Shown: positions 26,594 through 37,203, counted from the first letter of the stretch. The stretch: 64,000 bases of DNA from CADCTP01 sp963849885 (GCA_963849885.1 CAWKIV010000006.1:806001-870000); one strand, 5' to 3'. Notes: generated by a model not told the origin, from the letters alone. Numbers and translations are program-made.

Positions 26594-27912
26594 TCAGCCC
26601 TCCGTCGTTTCCGTCGTGGTCGGCTCGCCGGTGCCGGCGTCCGTGGCCGGGGCGTCGACCGCCTCGGCGACCGTGGTCTCCTCGGCCGCCGCGGCTCGGT
26701 CGCCGGAGCCTCGGTTGCCGGAGCCTCAGCCGCCGGAGCCTCGGTTGCCGGAGCCTCAGCCGCCGGAGCCTCAGCCGCCGGAGCCTCAGCCGCCGGAGCC
26801 TCAGCCGCCGGAGCCTCAGCCGCCGGAGCCTCAGCCGCCGGAGCCTCAGCCGCCGGAGCCTCAGCCGCCGGAGCCTCAGCCGCCGGAGCCTCAGCCGCCG
26901 GAGCCTCAGCCGCCGGAGCCTCAGCCGCCGGAGCCTCAGCCGCCGGAGCCTCAGCCGCCGGAGCCTCAGCCGGCATGGCCTCGGCGACCGACGGGTCCCC
27001 GATCGGCAGTGCGGTCTCCGCCGTGGCGCCCGCTTCGACGGTGCCGACCGCGGTGTCCACCGACTCCGGCGCGACCGGAGCCTCCGCGACCGGAGCCTCC
27101 GCGAGCGGAGCCTCCGCGAGCGGGGCCTCGGCGACCGGGGCCGACTCCGGGGCGGTGGCCGCGGCGCGGCCGGCCTCGGTGCTGGTGCCGGTGGTGCCGG
27201 ACGAGCCCGAGCGGCGGGGCCGCTGCGGCCGCTCGCGGCGCTGCTGCCGCATCGCCGCCTCCGCCGCCTCCCGCTCGGTCCGGCTGCCGATGGCGTCGCC
27301 CTTGTAGATCCAGACCTTCACGCCGATCCGGCCGAAGGTGGTCTTCGCCTCGTACTGGCCGTAGTCGATGAGCGCGCGCAGCGTGTGCAGCGGCACCCGG
27401 CCCTCGCGGTAGAACTCGGACCGGGACATCTCGGCGCCGCCGAGGCGGCCACCGCACTGCACCCGGATGCCCTTGACGCCCGGGCTCTTCAGCGCGGACT
27501 GCATCGCCTTGCGCATCGCGCGGCGGAAGCTGACCCGGCTGGACAGCTGCTCGGCCACGCCCTGCGCGACCAGCTGCGCGTCCGCCTCCGGGTTCTTCAC
27601 CTCGAGGATGTTGAGCTGCACCTGCTTGCCGGTGAGCTTCTCCAGCTCACCGCGGATCCGGTCGGCCTCCGCGCCGCGGCGGCCGATGACGATGCCCGGC
27701 CGGGCGGTGTGGATGTCGACCCGGACCCGGTCGCGGGTGCGCTCGATCTCGACCTTGGAGATGCCGGCGCGCTCCATGCCCTTGCTCATCATGCGCCGGA
27801 TCGCCACGTCTTCCTTGACGTAGTCCTTGTACAGCTTGTCCGCGTACCACCGGGACTTCCAGTCGGTCGTGATACCGAGCCGGAACCCGTGCGGGTTGAC
27901 CTTCTGACCCAC
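26594..27912 (-). CDS. rpsC: Ribosomal protein S3 with long repetitive tail and apparent frameshift
   Basis: The first ~230 residues are canonical S3 at the mRNA entry site: MGQKVNPHGFRLGITTDWKS, KH motif RPGIVIGRRGAEADRIRG, and FGRIGVKVWIYKGD. The GTG at 27912 shares a base with the rplV stop. A long acidic tail follows, with about 18 EAPAA pentapeptides. After the repeat the given frame turns Arg-rich and runs to 26428 inside rplP. The neighbouring frame instead reads AEETTVAEAVDAPATDAG then EPTTTETTEG with a TGA at 26594, three bases before rplP. One missing base near 26,700 explains this. I annotate the natural end. Confidence 0.92.
26701..26971. repeat. 15-base tandem repeat array in the rpsC tail
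   Basis: About 18 near-exact copies of GCCGGAGCCTCAGCC in a row (60-base blocks from 26,761 to 26,940 are identical). They encode EAPAA on the minus strand. The multiple-of-three unit preserves frame. Copy number is likely unstable and hard to assemble. Confidence 0.95.
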
Positions 27913-28702
27913 TAGCGGGTCCCCTCCTCAGTCGTCTCGGAATCCGTCGTCTGCGCCGGGGCGTCGGTGCCGAGCGCCTCGGTCTCGGCCGGCGTGTCCG
28001 TGTCGGCGGTCATGGTGGTCGGCGCCTCGGTCGCGTCGGCGGCCGCGTCGGCGTCGGCCGGGGCGGCCTTGGTGGCCTTCCGGCCGCGCGGCGCGTCCTT
28101 GGTGGCCTTGGCCGCCTTGGCCGGCGTCTCCTTCGCCGCCTTGGTCGCCTTGGTCGCCTGGTCGGCGTGTCCTCGGTGGCCTCGGTGGCCTCGGTGGCCT
28201 CGGTCGCCTTGCTGGCCTTGGTCGCCTTGGTGGCCTTCGCCGCCTTGGCCGGGGCCTTCTTCGCCGGCGCGTCCTTGGTCGCCTTCGCCGGGGCCTTCTT
28301 GGCTGCCGCCTTCGCCGGGGCCTTGGCCACCGGCGCGGCCGCCACGCTCTCCACCTCGATGGTGATGTGGCTGGTCCGCTTGTTGATCCGGAACGCGCGA
28401 CCCTGCGCCCGCGGCCGGAACCGCTTCAGCGTCGGCCCCTCGTCCACGTACGCGACCGCGATGACGAGCGAGTCCCCGTCGAGCTGCTGGTTGTGCTCGG
28501 CGTTGGCCACGGCGCTGGCCAGCACCTTGGCGACCGGCTCGCTCGCCGCCTGGGGGGCGAACTGGAGCACGGCCAGCGCCTCGCGCGCCTCCATGCCGCG
28601 GATGAGGTCGACCACGCGCCGGACCTTCATCGGCGTCATGCGCACGTACCGGGCGGTCGCCCGGGCGCGTCGCTCGTCGGCGACCGCGGTGCCCTGTGCC
28701 AT
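27912..28702 (-). CDS. rplV: Ribosomal protein L22 with basic/acidic tail and apparent frameshift
   Basis: Residues 1 to about 118 are canonical L22 lining the exit tunnel (RYVRMTPMKVRRVVDLIRGM, GRAFRINKRTSHITIEVE). A Lys/Ala/Pro tail with ATEATEATE repeats follows. As given, the frame then becomes Arg-rich and stops at 28010. The next frame reads KAAKETPAKAAKATKDAPRG and later AQTTDSETTEEGTR with a TAG at 27912-27914 that overlaps the rpsC start. One missing base near 28,155-28,172 would restore it. I annotate the natural end, which fits operon spacing. Confidence 0.9.
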
Positions 28703-28771
28703 CTCTCGCTACCCCTCGCGTTTCGGTATCTGCTCTGCCGCTGAGCCGGCTCGGCCGGCCCCGCCGGTGGT

Positions 28772-29053
28772 CTAGCCGCGGCGACTGCGCCGGTCGTCGC
28801 GGATGTGGCCCCGGAAGGTCCGGGTCGGCGCGAACTCGCCGAGCTTGTGCCCGACCATGCCCTCGGTGACGAACACCGGGACGTGCTTGCGGCCGTCGTG
28901 CACGGCGATCGTGTGCCCGAGCATGTCCGGGATGATCGTCGAGCGGCGCGACCAGGTCTTGATGACCTGCTTGGTGTTCTTCTCGTTCTGCACGTCCACC
29001 TTCTTGAGCAGGTGGTCGTCGACGAACGGGCCCTTCTTCAGGCTGCGCGGCAT
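28772..29053 (-). CDS. rpsS: Ribosomal protein S19
   Basis: A 93-residue 30S head protein. MPRSLKKGPFVDDHLLKKVD starts it and GHKLGEFAPTRTFRGH is the conserved tail. It lies two bases after the rplB stop. Confidence 0.97.
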   Translation of the reverse strand: MPRSLKKGPFVDDHLLKKVDVQNEKNTKQVIKTWSRRSTIIPDMLGHTIAVHDGRKHVPVFVTEGMVGHKLGEFAPTRTFRGHIRDDRRSRRG

Positions 29054-29055
29054 GG

Positions 29056-29901
29056 TCAGCCCCTCCTGGCGTTCTTGCCGGTACGCCGGCGGCGCACGAT
29101 CATCTTGTCGCTGGGCTTGTGCGCCCGGCGGGTGCGGCCCTCCGGCTTGCCGGCCGGGTTGACCGGGTGCCGGCCACCGGACGTCTTGCCCTCACCACCG
29201 CCGTGCGGGTGGTCGATCGGGTTCATGGCCACGCCGCGGACGGACGGGCGCTTGCCCTTCCAGCGCATCCGGCCGGCCTTGCCCCAGTTGATGTTGGACT
29301 GCTCGGCGTTGCCGACCTCGCCGACCGTGGCGCGGCAGCGCAGGTCGACGTTGCGGATCTCGCCGGACGGCATCCGCAGCTGCGCGTACGCCCCGTCCTT
29401 GGCCACCAGCTGGACACTGGAGCCGGCGGACCGGGCGATCTTCGCGCCGCCGCCCGGGCGGAGCTCGATCGCGTGCACCACGGTGCCGGTCGGGATGTTG
29501 CGCAGCGGCAGGTTGTTGCCCGGCTTGATGTCCGAGCCGGCGCCGCTCTCCACCCGGTCACCCTGGCGCAGCCGGGCCGGGGCGATGATGTAGCGCTTCT
29601 CCCCGTCCGCGAAGTGCAGCAGCGCGATCCGCGCGGTCCGGTTGGGGTCGTACTCGATGTGCGCGACCTTCGCCGGCACGCCGTCCTTGTCCGCGCGGCG
29701 GAAGTCCACCACCCGGTAGGCGCGCTTGTGCCCGCCGCCCTGGTGGCGGGTGGTGATCCGGCCGGTGTTGTTCCGGCCGCCGCGCGAGTGCAGCGGGCGG
29801 ACCAGCGACTTCTCCGGCTCGTCGCGGGTGACCTCGACGAAGTCGGCGACGCTGGACCCACGGCGACCCGGGGTGGTCGGCTTGTACTTACGGATGCCCA
29901 T
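29056..29901 (-). CDS. rplB: Ribosomal protein L2
   Basis: A 281-residue 50S core protein needed for peptidyl-transferase activity. MGIRKYKPTTPGRRGSSVAD starts it. The catalytic-region histidine lies in GVAMNPIDHPHGGGEGKTSG. Confidence 0.98.
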   Translation of the reverse strand: MGIRKYKPTTPGRRGSSVADFVEVTRDEPEKSLVRPLHSRGGRNNTGRITTRHQGGGHKRAYRVVDFRRADKDGVPAKVAHIEYDPNRTARIALLHFADGEKRYIIAPARLRQGDRVESGAGSDIKPGNNLPLRNIPTGTVVHAIELRPGGGAKIARSAGSSVQLVAKDGAYAQLRMPSGEIRNVDLRCRATVGEVGNAEQSNINWGKAGRMRWKGKRPSVRGVAMNPIDHPHGGGEGKTSGGRHPVNPAGKPEGRTRRAHKPSDKMIVRRRRTGKNARRG

Positions 29902-29912
29902 CAGTCAATCCC

Positions 29913-30209
29913 TCAGCTCACCGGTCCGCCGAAGATCTCGATCCGGTCGCCCGGCGCCAGGCTCACGATGGCGCGCTTGGTGTCCTTGCGGCGACCGAAC
30001 CCCGACCGGGTGCGCTTGCGCTTGCCCTGCCGGTTCAGCGTGTTGACGTCGAGCACACGCACGTTGAAGACCTGCTCGACGGCGATCTTGATCTGCGTCT
30101 TGTTGGCGTCCGGGCGGACCACGAACGTGTACTTGTTCTCGTCCAGCAGCCCGTAGCTCTTCTCCGAGATGACCGGAGCGAGCAGGACGTCCCGCGGGTC
30201 GGGGATCAC
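29913..30209 (-). CDS. rplW: Ribosomal protein L23
   Basis: A 98-residue exit-port protein that docks trigger factor and SRP. PRDVLLAPVISEKSYGLLDE and KYTFVVRPDANKTQIKIAVE are family blocks. The start overlaps the rplD stop (ATGA-type). Confidence 0.97.
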   Translation of the reverse strand: MIPDPRDVLLAPVISEKSYGLLDENKYTFVVRPDANKTQIKIAVEQVFNVRVLDVNTLNRQGKRKRTRSGFGRRKDTKRAIVSLAPGDRIEIFGGPVS

Positions 30210-30865
30210 GCCGAGGCCTCCTTGTTCTCGGTCGGGCGGCCGGCGGTCCGGGCCAGGAAGGCGTCCAGCGCGGACCGGGTGAAGACCACCTCGTCGCTGA
30301 CCAGCACGTCGTACGTGTTCAGCTGGCCCTCGTCGATCAGGTGCACCGAGCCCACGTTGCGCAGGCTCTTCCAGCCCGCCACGTCGTCCCGGTCGAGCAC
30401 GACCAGGACCTTGCGGGCGTCGGTGACGGCCTGCAGCGCGGCCAGCGCGGTCCGGGTGGACGGCGCGTCGCCGTCCGCGAAGGACGCGACCACGTGCACC
30501 CGGCCGTCGCGCGCCCGGTCGGAGAGGGCACCGCGCAGCGCGGCCGCCTTCATCTTCTTCGGGGTGCGCTGGGAGTAGTCGCGCGGCGTGGGGCCGTGCA
30601 CGACACCGCCGCCGGCGAACTGCGGCGCCCGGGTGGAGCCCTGCCGGGCCCGGCCGGTGCCCTTCTGCCGGTACGGCTTCTTGCCGCCGCCGCTGACCTC
30701 GCCGCGGGTCTTGGTGTCGTGGGTGCCCTGCCGGGCGGCCGCCTGCTGGGCGACCACGACCTGGTGCATCAGCGAGATGTTCGCCTGCACGTCGAAGACC
30801 GCGGCCGGGAGCTCCACGGTGCCGTCGGTGCCGCCGTCGGCGGTCCGGACGTCAACGGTCGCCAT
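30206..30865 (-). CDS. rplD: Ribosomal protein L4
   Basis: A 219-residue 50S protein whose loop (KPYRQKGTGRARQGSTRAPQ) reaches the exit tunnel; in E. coli it represses the S10 operon. The ATG at 30865 (MATVDVRTADGG) matches homologues. A GTG at 30871 overlapping the rplC stop would add two residues. Confidence 0.97.
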   Translation of the reverse strand: MATVDVRTADGGTDGTVELPAAVFDVQANISLMHQVVVAQQAAARQGTHDTKTRGEVSGGGKKPYRQKGTGRARQGSTRAPQFAGGGVVHGPTPRDYSQRTPKKMKAAALRGALSDRARDGRVHVVASFADGDAPSTRTALAALQAVTDARKVLVVLDRDDVAGWKSLRNVGSVHLIDEGQLNTYDVLVSDEVVFTRSALDAFLARTAGRPTENKEASA

Positions 30866-30867
30866 GC

Positions 30868-31560
30868 TCACGCACCTCCGGTCTCGGCAGCGGTGTCGCC
30901 GGCGGGCATCGGCCGCTTGACCGCGTTGCGGACCAGCACCAGGGCGCCGGTCGGGCCGGGGATCGCGCCCTTGATGAGCAGCAGGCCCTTCTCGGCGTCC
31001 ACGCCGTGCACGGTCAGGTTGAGCACCGTGGTCCGGGCGTTGCCCATCCGGCCCGCCATCCGCAGGCCCTTGAACACCCGGCCCGGGGTGGCGCAGCCGC
31101 CGATGGAGCCGGGCGAGCGGTGCTTGCGCTGGGTGCCGTGGGAGGCGCCCAGGCCGTGGAAGCCGTGCCGCTTCATCACGCCGGCGGTGCCCTTGCCCTT
31201 GCTGGTGCCGACCACGTCGACGACGGTGCCGGCGGCGAAGACGTCCGGGCCGACCTCCTGGCCGACCTCGTACGTGCTCGCCGCCTCGGTGCGCAGCTCC
31301 ACCAGGTGCCGGCGCGGGGTGACCCCGGCGGCGCGGTAGTGGCCGGTGACCGGCTTGGTCACCTTCCGCGGGTCGATCGACCCGAAGGCGAGCTGGACCG
31401 CGGAGTAGCCGTCCCGCTCGGGCGTACGCACCTGGGTGACCACGCACGGCCCGGCCTTCACGACGGTCACCGGCACGATCCGGTTGCGGTCGTCGAAGAC
31501 CTGGGTCATGCCCAGCTTCTCGCCCAGTACGCCGCGGACGGCGCGGTTCTCGGTAGCCAT
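30868..31560 (-). CDS. rplC: Ribosomal protein L3
   Basis: A 230-residue early assembly protein close to the peptidyl-transferase centre. GVLGEKLGMTQVFDDRNRIV and MKRHGFHGLGASHGTQRKHR are diagnostic. It lies seven bases after the rpsJ stop. Confidence 0.97.
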   Translation of the reverse strand: MATENRAVRGVLGEKLGMTQVFDDRNRIVPVTVVKAGPCVVTQVRTPERDGYSAVQLAFGSIDPRKVTKPVTGHYRAAGVTPRRHLVELRTEAASTYEVGQEVGPDVFAAGTVVDVVGTSKGKGTAGVMKRHGFHGLGASHGTQRKHRSPGSIGGCATPGRVFKGLRMAGRMGNARTTVLNLTVHGVDAEKGLLLIKGAIPGPTGALVLVRNAVKRPMPAGDTAAETGGA

Positions 31561-31567
31561 CTCGTCC

Positions 31568-31873
31568 CTACTGGATGTTCACGTCGACACTGGCCGGCAG
31601 GTCGATGCGCATCAGCGCGTCGACCGTCTTCGGCGTCGGGTCGAGGATGTCGATCAGGCGCTTGTGCGTGCGCATCTCGAAGTGCTCGCGGCTGTCCTTG
31701 TACTTGTGCGGCGAGCGGATGACGCAGTACACGTTCTTCTCGGTGGGCAGCGGCACAGGGCCGACCACCCGCGCGCCGGTGCGCGTCACGGTGTCCACGA
31801 TCTTCCGCGCGCTCGCGTCGATCGCCTCGTGGTCGTAGGCCTTGAGCCGGATGCGGATCTTCTGTCCCGCCAT
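31568..31873 (-). CDS. rpsJ: Ribosomal protein S10 / NusE
   Basis: A 101-residue 30S protein that also acts as NusE in antitermination. MAGQKIRIRLKAYDHEAIDA at the ATG at 31873 is the universal start; the upstream in-frame extension to 31951 is not conserved. It is the first gene of the S10 operon. Confidence 0.97.
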   Translation of the reverse strand: MAGQKIRIRLKAYDHEAIDASARKIVDTVTRTGARVVGPVPLPTEKNVYCVIRSPHKYKDSREHFEMRTHKRLIDILDPTPKTVDALMRIDLPASVDVNIQ

Positions 31874-31923
31874 CGTGTCCTTCTCGTCTCTGCCGCTGCT
31901 CGGTGCTCGGGCTGCCGTGCGGC

Positions 31924-31949
31924 GGCCCCGGATCCGAGGATCCGGGGCC
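31924..31949. terminator. Hairpin terminator after tuf
   Basis: GGCCCCGGATCC and GGATCCGGGGCC form a 12-base inverted repeat around a two-base centre, 14 bases past the tuf stop and before rpsJ. It should separate the str and S10 transcripts, at least partly. Confidence 0.75.
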
Positions 31950-31962
31950 ACCGGACTGCGAA

Positions 31963-33159
<1,197 letters not shown>

Positions 33160-33247
33160 TTGGGTCCTCCTGTGGACTGCTGGTTCTTCTGCGTCGTGGT
33201 CTGGGTCGTGCTGTCGGGCGCGGGGGTGGCCCCCGGCCAGAAGGTGC

Positions 33248-35344
33248 TTACTGGCCGGTGGCCTTCGCGATGATCTCCTTCGCCACGTTGGTCGGGACCT
33301 CGGCGTAGGAGTCGAACACCATCGTGTAGCTCGCCCGCCCCTGGGTCCTCGACCGCAGGTCGCCGACGTAGCCGAACATCTCCGACAGCGGCACCAGGGC
33401 CCGGACGACGCGGGCTCCGCCGCGCTCCTCCATCGCCTGGATCATGCCGCGCCGGGAGTTGAGGTCGCCGATCACGTCACCCATGTAGTCCTCCGGGGTG
33501 ACGACCTCGACGGCCATCATGGGCTCGAGCAGGGCCGGGCTGGCCTTCCGCGCGGCCTCCTTGAACGCCATCGAGCCGGCGATCTTGAAGGCCATCTCGG
33601 ACGAGTCCACCTCGTGGTACGCGCCGTCGGTCAGCCGGACCTTGATCCCCACCAGCGGGTAGCCGGCGAGGATGCCGTACTGCATGGCCTCCTGCGCGCC
33701 CTGGTCGACCGAAGGGATGTACTCCTTCGGCACCCGGCCGCCGGTGACCTTGTTCTCGAACTCGTAGGTCGCGCCGTCCTCGGTCTTCGCCAGCGGCTCG
33801 AGGTCGATGATCACCCGCGCGTACTGGCCGGACCCACCGGTCTGCTTCTTGTGGGTGTACTCGACCTTGGTGACCGTCTTGCGGATGGTCTCCCGGTAGG
33901 CGACCTGCGGCTTGCCGATGTTCGCCTCGACCTTGAACTCGCGCTTCATCCGGTCGACCAGCACCTCGAGGTGCAGCTCGCCCATGCCGGCGATGATGGT
34001 CTGCCCGGTCTCCTCGTCGTTGTGGACCTGGAAGGTCGGGTCCTCCTCGGCGAGCTTCTGGATCGCGGTGCCGAGCTTCTCCTGGTCCGCCTTGGTCTTC
34101 GGCTCGATGGCGACCTGGATGACCGGCTCCGGGAAGGACATCGACTCCAGGATCACCGGCTTGTCGGAGTCGGTGAGGGTGTCGCCGGTGGTGGTCTGCT
34201 TCAGCCCGTTCACCGCGACGATCTCGCCGGCGCCGACGCCGTGGCGCTCCTCACGCTTGTTCGCGTGCATCTGGAAGATCTTGCCCACCCGCTCCTTGCG
34301 GTCCTTGGTGGAGTTCAGGACCGGGGAGCCGGCGTCCAGCCTGCCGGAGTAGACCCGGATGTAGGTCAGCTTGCCGAGGTGCTGGTCGGTCTGGATCTTG
34401 AAGGCCAGCGCCGAGAACGGCTCGTTCTCGCTCGCGTGCCGGATCACCTCGGTCTCGCCGTCCAGCGCGGTCCCGGAGATGGCCGGGACGTCCAGCGGCG
34501 AGGGCAGGAAGTCGACCACCGCGTCCAGCATCGGCTGGACGCCCTTGTTCTTGAACGCGGTGCCGCACAGCACCGGGGTGAGCGCCCGGGCGATGGTGGC
34601 CCGGCGGACGCCGGCCTTGATCTCGTCCGCGGACAGCTCCTCGCCGCCGAGGTAGGCCTCGAGGACCTGCTCGTCGTTCTCCGCGAGGGTCTCCAGCAGG
34701 GCGGCCCGCCAGGTCTCCGCCTCCTCGGCCAGCTCGGCCGGGATGTCGACGGTCTCGTACGTCGCGCCCTTGTCCTCGCTGGTCCAGCGCAGGCCCTTCA
34801 TCTGCACCAGGTCGATGACGCCGACGAAGTCGGCCTCGACGCCCCACGGCAGCTGCAGCACCAGCGGGGTCGAGTTGAGCCGGTCGCGGATCATGTCCAC
34901 GGTGCGGAAGAAGTTGGCCCCCGTGCGGTCCATCTTGTTGACGAAGCACATCCGGGGCACGCCGTACTTGTCGGCCTGCCGCCACACCTGCTCGGTCTGC
35001 GGCTCGACGCCGGCGACCGCGTCGTACACGGCCACCGCGCCGTCCAGGACGCGCAGCGAGCGCTCCACCTCGACGGTGAAGTCGACGTGGCCCGGGGTGT
35101 CGATGATGTTGATGGTGTGGTCGCGCCACGAGGTCTTGGTCGCGGCAGACGTGATCGTGATGCCGCGCTCCTGCTCCTGCGGCATCCAGTCCATCGTCGC
35201 GGCGCCCTCGTGGACCTCGCCGATCTTGTAGTTGATCCCCGTGTAGTAAAGGATCCGCTCGGTCGTCGTGGTTTTGCCCGCGTCGATGTGAGCCATGATC
35301 CCGATGTTGCGGGTCCTGGCCAGGTTCGCGTCGGCGGTAGCCAC
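33248..35344 (-). CDS. fusA: Elongation factor G
   Basis: A 698-residue translocation GTPase. G1 AHIDAGKTTTTERILYY, G3 DTPGHVDFTVEVERSLR, G4 NKMDRTGANF. The GTG at 35344 (VATADANLARTRNIG) follows a GAAGAGAG ribosome site; an ATG 18 bases upstream is in frame but off-family. Downstream is tuf after an 88-base gap. Confidence 0.98.
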   Translation of the reverse strand: MATADANLARTRNIGIMAHIDAGKTTTTERILYYTGINYKIGEVHEGAATMDWMPQEQERGITITSAATKTSWRDHTINIIDTPGHVDFTVEVERSLRVLDGAVAVYDAVAGVEPQTEQVWRQADKYGVPRMCFVNKMDRTGANFFRTVDMIRDRLNSTPLVLQLPWGVEADFVGVIDLVQMKGLRWTSEDKGATYETVDIPAELAEEAETWRAALLETLAENDEQVLEAYLGGEELSADEIKAGVRRATIARALTPVLCGTAFKNKGVQPMLDAVVDFLPSPLDVPAISGTALDGETEVIRHASENEPFSALAFKIQTDQHLGKLTYIRVYSGRLDAGSPVLNSTKDRKERVGKIFQMHANKREERHGVGAGEIVAVNGLKQTTTGDTLTDSDKPVILESMSFPEPVIQVAIEPKTKADQEKLGTAIQKLAEEDPTFQVHNDEETGQTIIAGMGELHLEVLVDRMKREFKVEANIGKPQVAYRETIRKTVTKVEYTHKKQTGGSGQYARVIIDLEPLAKTEDGATYEFENKVTGGRVPKEYIPSVDQGAQEAMQYGILAGYPLVGIKVRLTDGAYHEVDSSEMAFKIAGSMAFKEAARKASPALLEPMMAVEVVTPEDYMGDVIGDLNSRRGMIQAMEERGGARVVRALVPLSEMFGYVGDLRSRTQGRASYTMVFDSYAEVPTNVAKEIIAKATGQ

Positions 35345-35405
35345 TGCTGTCTCTCTTCGCATCGTCGTCTCGTCTCGCGCCCCGCCAGCGGCGGGGCGCA
35401 GCGCC

Positions 35406-35876
35406 CTACCAGCGGTAGTGCGCGAAAGCCTTGTTGGACTCGGCCATCTTGTGGGTGTCCTCGCGCCGCTTGACGCTCGCGCCCAGGCCGTTGCTGGCGT
35501 CGAGCAGCTCGTTCATCAGGCGCTCGGTCATCGTCTTCTCCCGGCGGCCGCGGCTGTACTGGATCAGCCAGCGCAGCGCGAGCGTGGTCTGCCGCGGGGT
35601 GCGGACCTCGACCGGCACCTGGTACGTCGCGCCACCCACCCGGCGGCTCTTCACCTCGATGGCCGGCTTCACGTTGTCCAGCGCCCGCTTGAGGGTGACC
35701 ACCGGGTCGTTGCCGGACTTGTCCCGGCAGCCCTCCAGGGCGCCGTAGACGATCTTCTCCGCGACGGACCGCTTGCCGTCCATCAGCACCTTGTTGACCA
35801 GCTGAGTCACCAGCGGCGAGCCGTACACCGGGTCGATGACGACCTGGTGCTTCGGGGCGGGGCCCTTGCGAGGCAC
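35406..35876 (-). CDS. rpsG: Ribosomal protein S7
   Basis: The full family length of 156 residues; nucleates the 30S head and represses the str operon in E. coli. MPRKGPAPKHQVVIDPVYGS at the start, and SNKAFAHYRW at the end. The start shares a base with the rpsL stop. Confidence 0.98.
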   Translation of the reverse strand: MPRKGPAPKHQVVIDPVYGSPLVTQLVNKVLMDGKRSVAEKIVYGALEGCRDKSGNDPVVTLKRALDNVKPAIEVKSRRVGGATYQVPVEVRTPRQTTLALRWLIQYSRGRREKTMTERLMNELLDASNGLGASVKRREDTHKMAESNKAFAHYRW

Positions 35877-36250
35877 TAGCTCTTCTCCTTCTTCGCGCCG
35901 TACCGGCTGCGGGCCTGCTTGCGACCCCGCACGCCCTGGGTGTCCAGGGAGCCACGGATGATCTTGTAGCGGACGCCGGGCAGGTCCTTCACCCGGCCGC
36001 CGCGGACGAGCACCATCGAGTGCTCCTGCAGGTTGTGCCCGACGCCCGGGATGTACGCGGTGACCTCGATCTGGCTGGTCAGCCGGACCCGCGCGACCTT
36101 GCGCAGCGCCGAGTTGGGCTTCTTCGGCGTGGTCGTGTAGACGCGCGTGCAGACGCCGCGGCGCTGCGGACTCCCCTTGAGCGCCGGGGTCTTGGTCTTC
36201 TCGACCTTGTCCTGGCGGCCCTTACGGACCAGCTGCTGGATCGTGGGCAT
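35876..36250 (-). CDS. rpsL: Ribosomal protein S12
   Basis: A 124-residue decoding-centre protein. TTPKKPNSALRKVARVRL and GGRVKDLPGVRYKIIRG carry the two lysines whose change gives streptomycin resistance. Both are wild type, so sensitivity at this locus is predicted. First gene of the str operon, transcribed from the promoter near 36,453-36,481. Confidence 0.98.
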   Translation of the reverse strand: MPTIQQLVRKGRQDKVEKTKTPALKGSPQRRGVCTRVYTTTPKKPNSALRKVARVRLTSQIEVTAYIPGVGHNLQEHSMVLVRGGRVKDLPGVRYKIIRGSLDTQGVRGRKQARSRYGAKKEKS

Positions 36251-36452
36251 GGGCGGCCTGGATCTCCCTGTCAGGTCGTGCGCGGTCGGGTCCTGCCCCT
36301 CCGACCCCCGCGGTCGGGCGTGTCGCCCGGCCGAGGTTCACCCGCGGCGAATTGCTGCGGAGTGCTGGATCGGCGGGCCGTGCGCTCCGGCTGCCCAGGG
36401 GCGGCGCGGCGGCGCGCGGCACGGGCCCAGGTCACCCTGGGCACGAAGGAAG

Positions 36453-36481
36453 AGGGTACCTACTGCGATCCGGCGGGTCAA
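36453..36481 (-). promoter_or_regulatory. Probable sigma-70-type promoter of the str operon
   Basis: On the minus strand TTGACC (36481-36476) and TACCCT (36458-36453) are spaced by exactly 17 bases, upstream of rpsL. Both hexamers fit the actinobacterial housekeeping consensus TTGACn / TAnnnT. A leader of about 195 bases would result. The rest of the 406-base rpsL-CGNR interval (36251-36656) shows no other gene. Confidence 0.65.
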
Positions 36482-36656
36482 AACCGGCCGGAACCGCTGG
36501 CGGCACCAGCAGCGCCGTCCTCCGCAGAGTAAGCCGCCGCAGGCTGCTTCCGCGAGAGGGAACGCCGTGTCCTGCCGGAAGATTCCGGAACGCCCGGTCC
36601 GGCGTAGCCTGGCGGGTCTCGGGCGGAACGACGGGCGCGGACGGAGGCGGCGGGCG

Positions 36657-37196
36657 GTGAAGTTCGACAGCTACACCGACCGCGTCGTCGGCGTCGCCGC
36701 GGCCCTGGTCAACGCGCTGACCCCGGGCGAGCACGGCGGCCGGCCGGTGCGGGTCGACCCCGAGCGCGCCGCCACGGTGCTGGGCCGGCCGGTCGGCCCG
36801 GACGAGGCGGCCGAGCTGACCCGGCTGGCCGCCCGGCTGCGACCGGTCTTCCTGGCCGCCGAGGACGGCGCCGCCGACCGGGTGGCCGAGCTGGTCAACA
36901 CGCTGCTGGCCGACTACCGGTCCGAGCCGCGGCTGTCCCGGCACGACGGCGAGCCGTGGCACCTGCACTTCACCAGCGCGGTGGCCGGCACCGAGTGGGG
37001 CGCCGCCTGCGCGACCGGGCTCGCCGTGGTGGTGGACGGCCAGGCCACCGGCCGGCTCGGGGTCTGCCGGGCCGACGGCTGCGACCGGGTGTATGTCGAC
37101 GTGTCCCGCAACGCGTCCCGCCGGTTCTGCTCCGAGGCCTGCCTCAACCGGACCAAGGTCGCCGCCTTCCGCGCCCGCGCCCGCGCCACCCCCTAG
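36657..37196 (+). CDS. CGNR-type zinc-finger, ABATE-domain regulator
   Basis: A 179-residue protein with an N-terminal helical ABATE-like domain (VAAALVNALTPG at the start) and a C-terminal zinc finger. The finger reads GVCRADGCDRVYVDVSRNAS then RRFCSEACLNRTKVAAFRAR. The usual CGNR tetrad is CLNR here, but all four zinc cysteines are present. The family is common in actinobacteria and probably binds DNA. The GTG at 36657 has GGAGGCGGCGGGCG upstream. It is divergent from rpsL and convergent with rpoC. Confidence 0.88.
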   Translation: MKFDSYTDRVVGVAAALVNALTPGEHGGRPVRVDPERAATVLGRPVGPDEAAELTRLAARLRPVFLAAEDGAADRVAELVNTLLADYRSEPRLSRHDGEPWHLHFTSAVAGTEWGAACATGLAVVVDGQATGRLGVCRADGCDRVYVDVSRNASRRFCSEACLNRTKVAAFRARARATP

Positions 37197-37203
37197 CGGC
37201 CCC

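Noticed and set aside
26701..26971. Regular repeat array resembling CRISPR at first glance
   Set aside because: Units are contiguous 15-mers without spacers, in frame within rpsC; no cas genes nearby.
36560..36656. Promoter for the CGNR-type gene (TAGCCT with weak upstream hexamer)
   Set aside because: A -10-like hexamer is visible but no acceptable -35 at 16-18 bases, so I did not list it as a feature.
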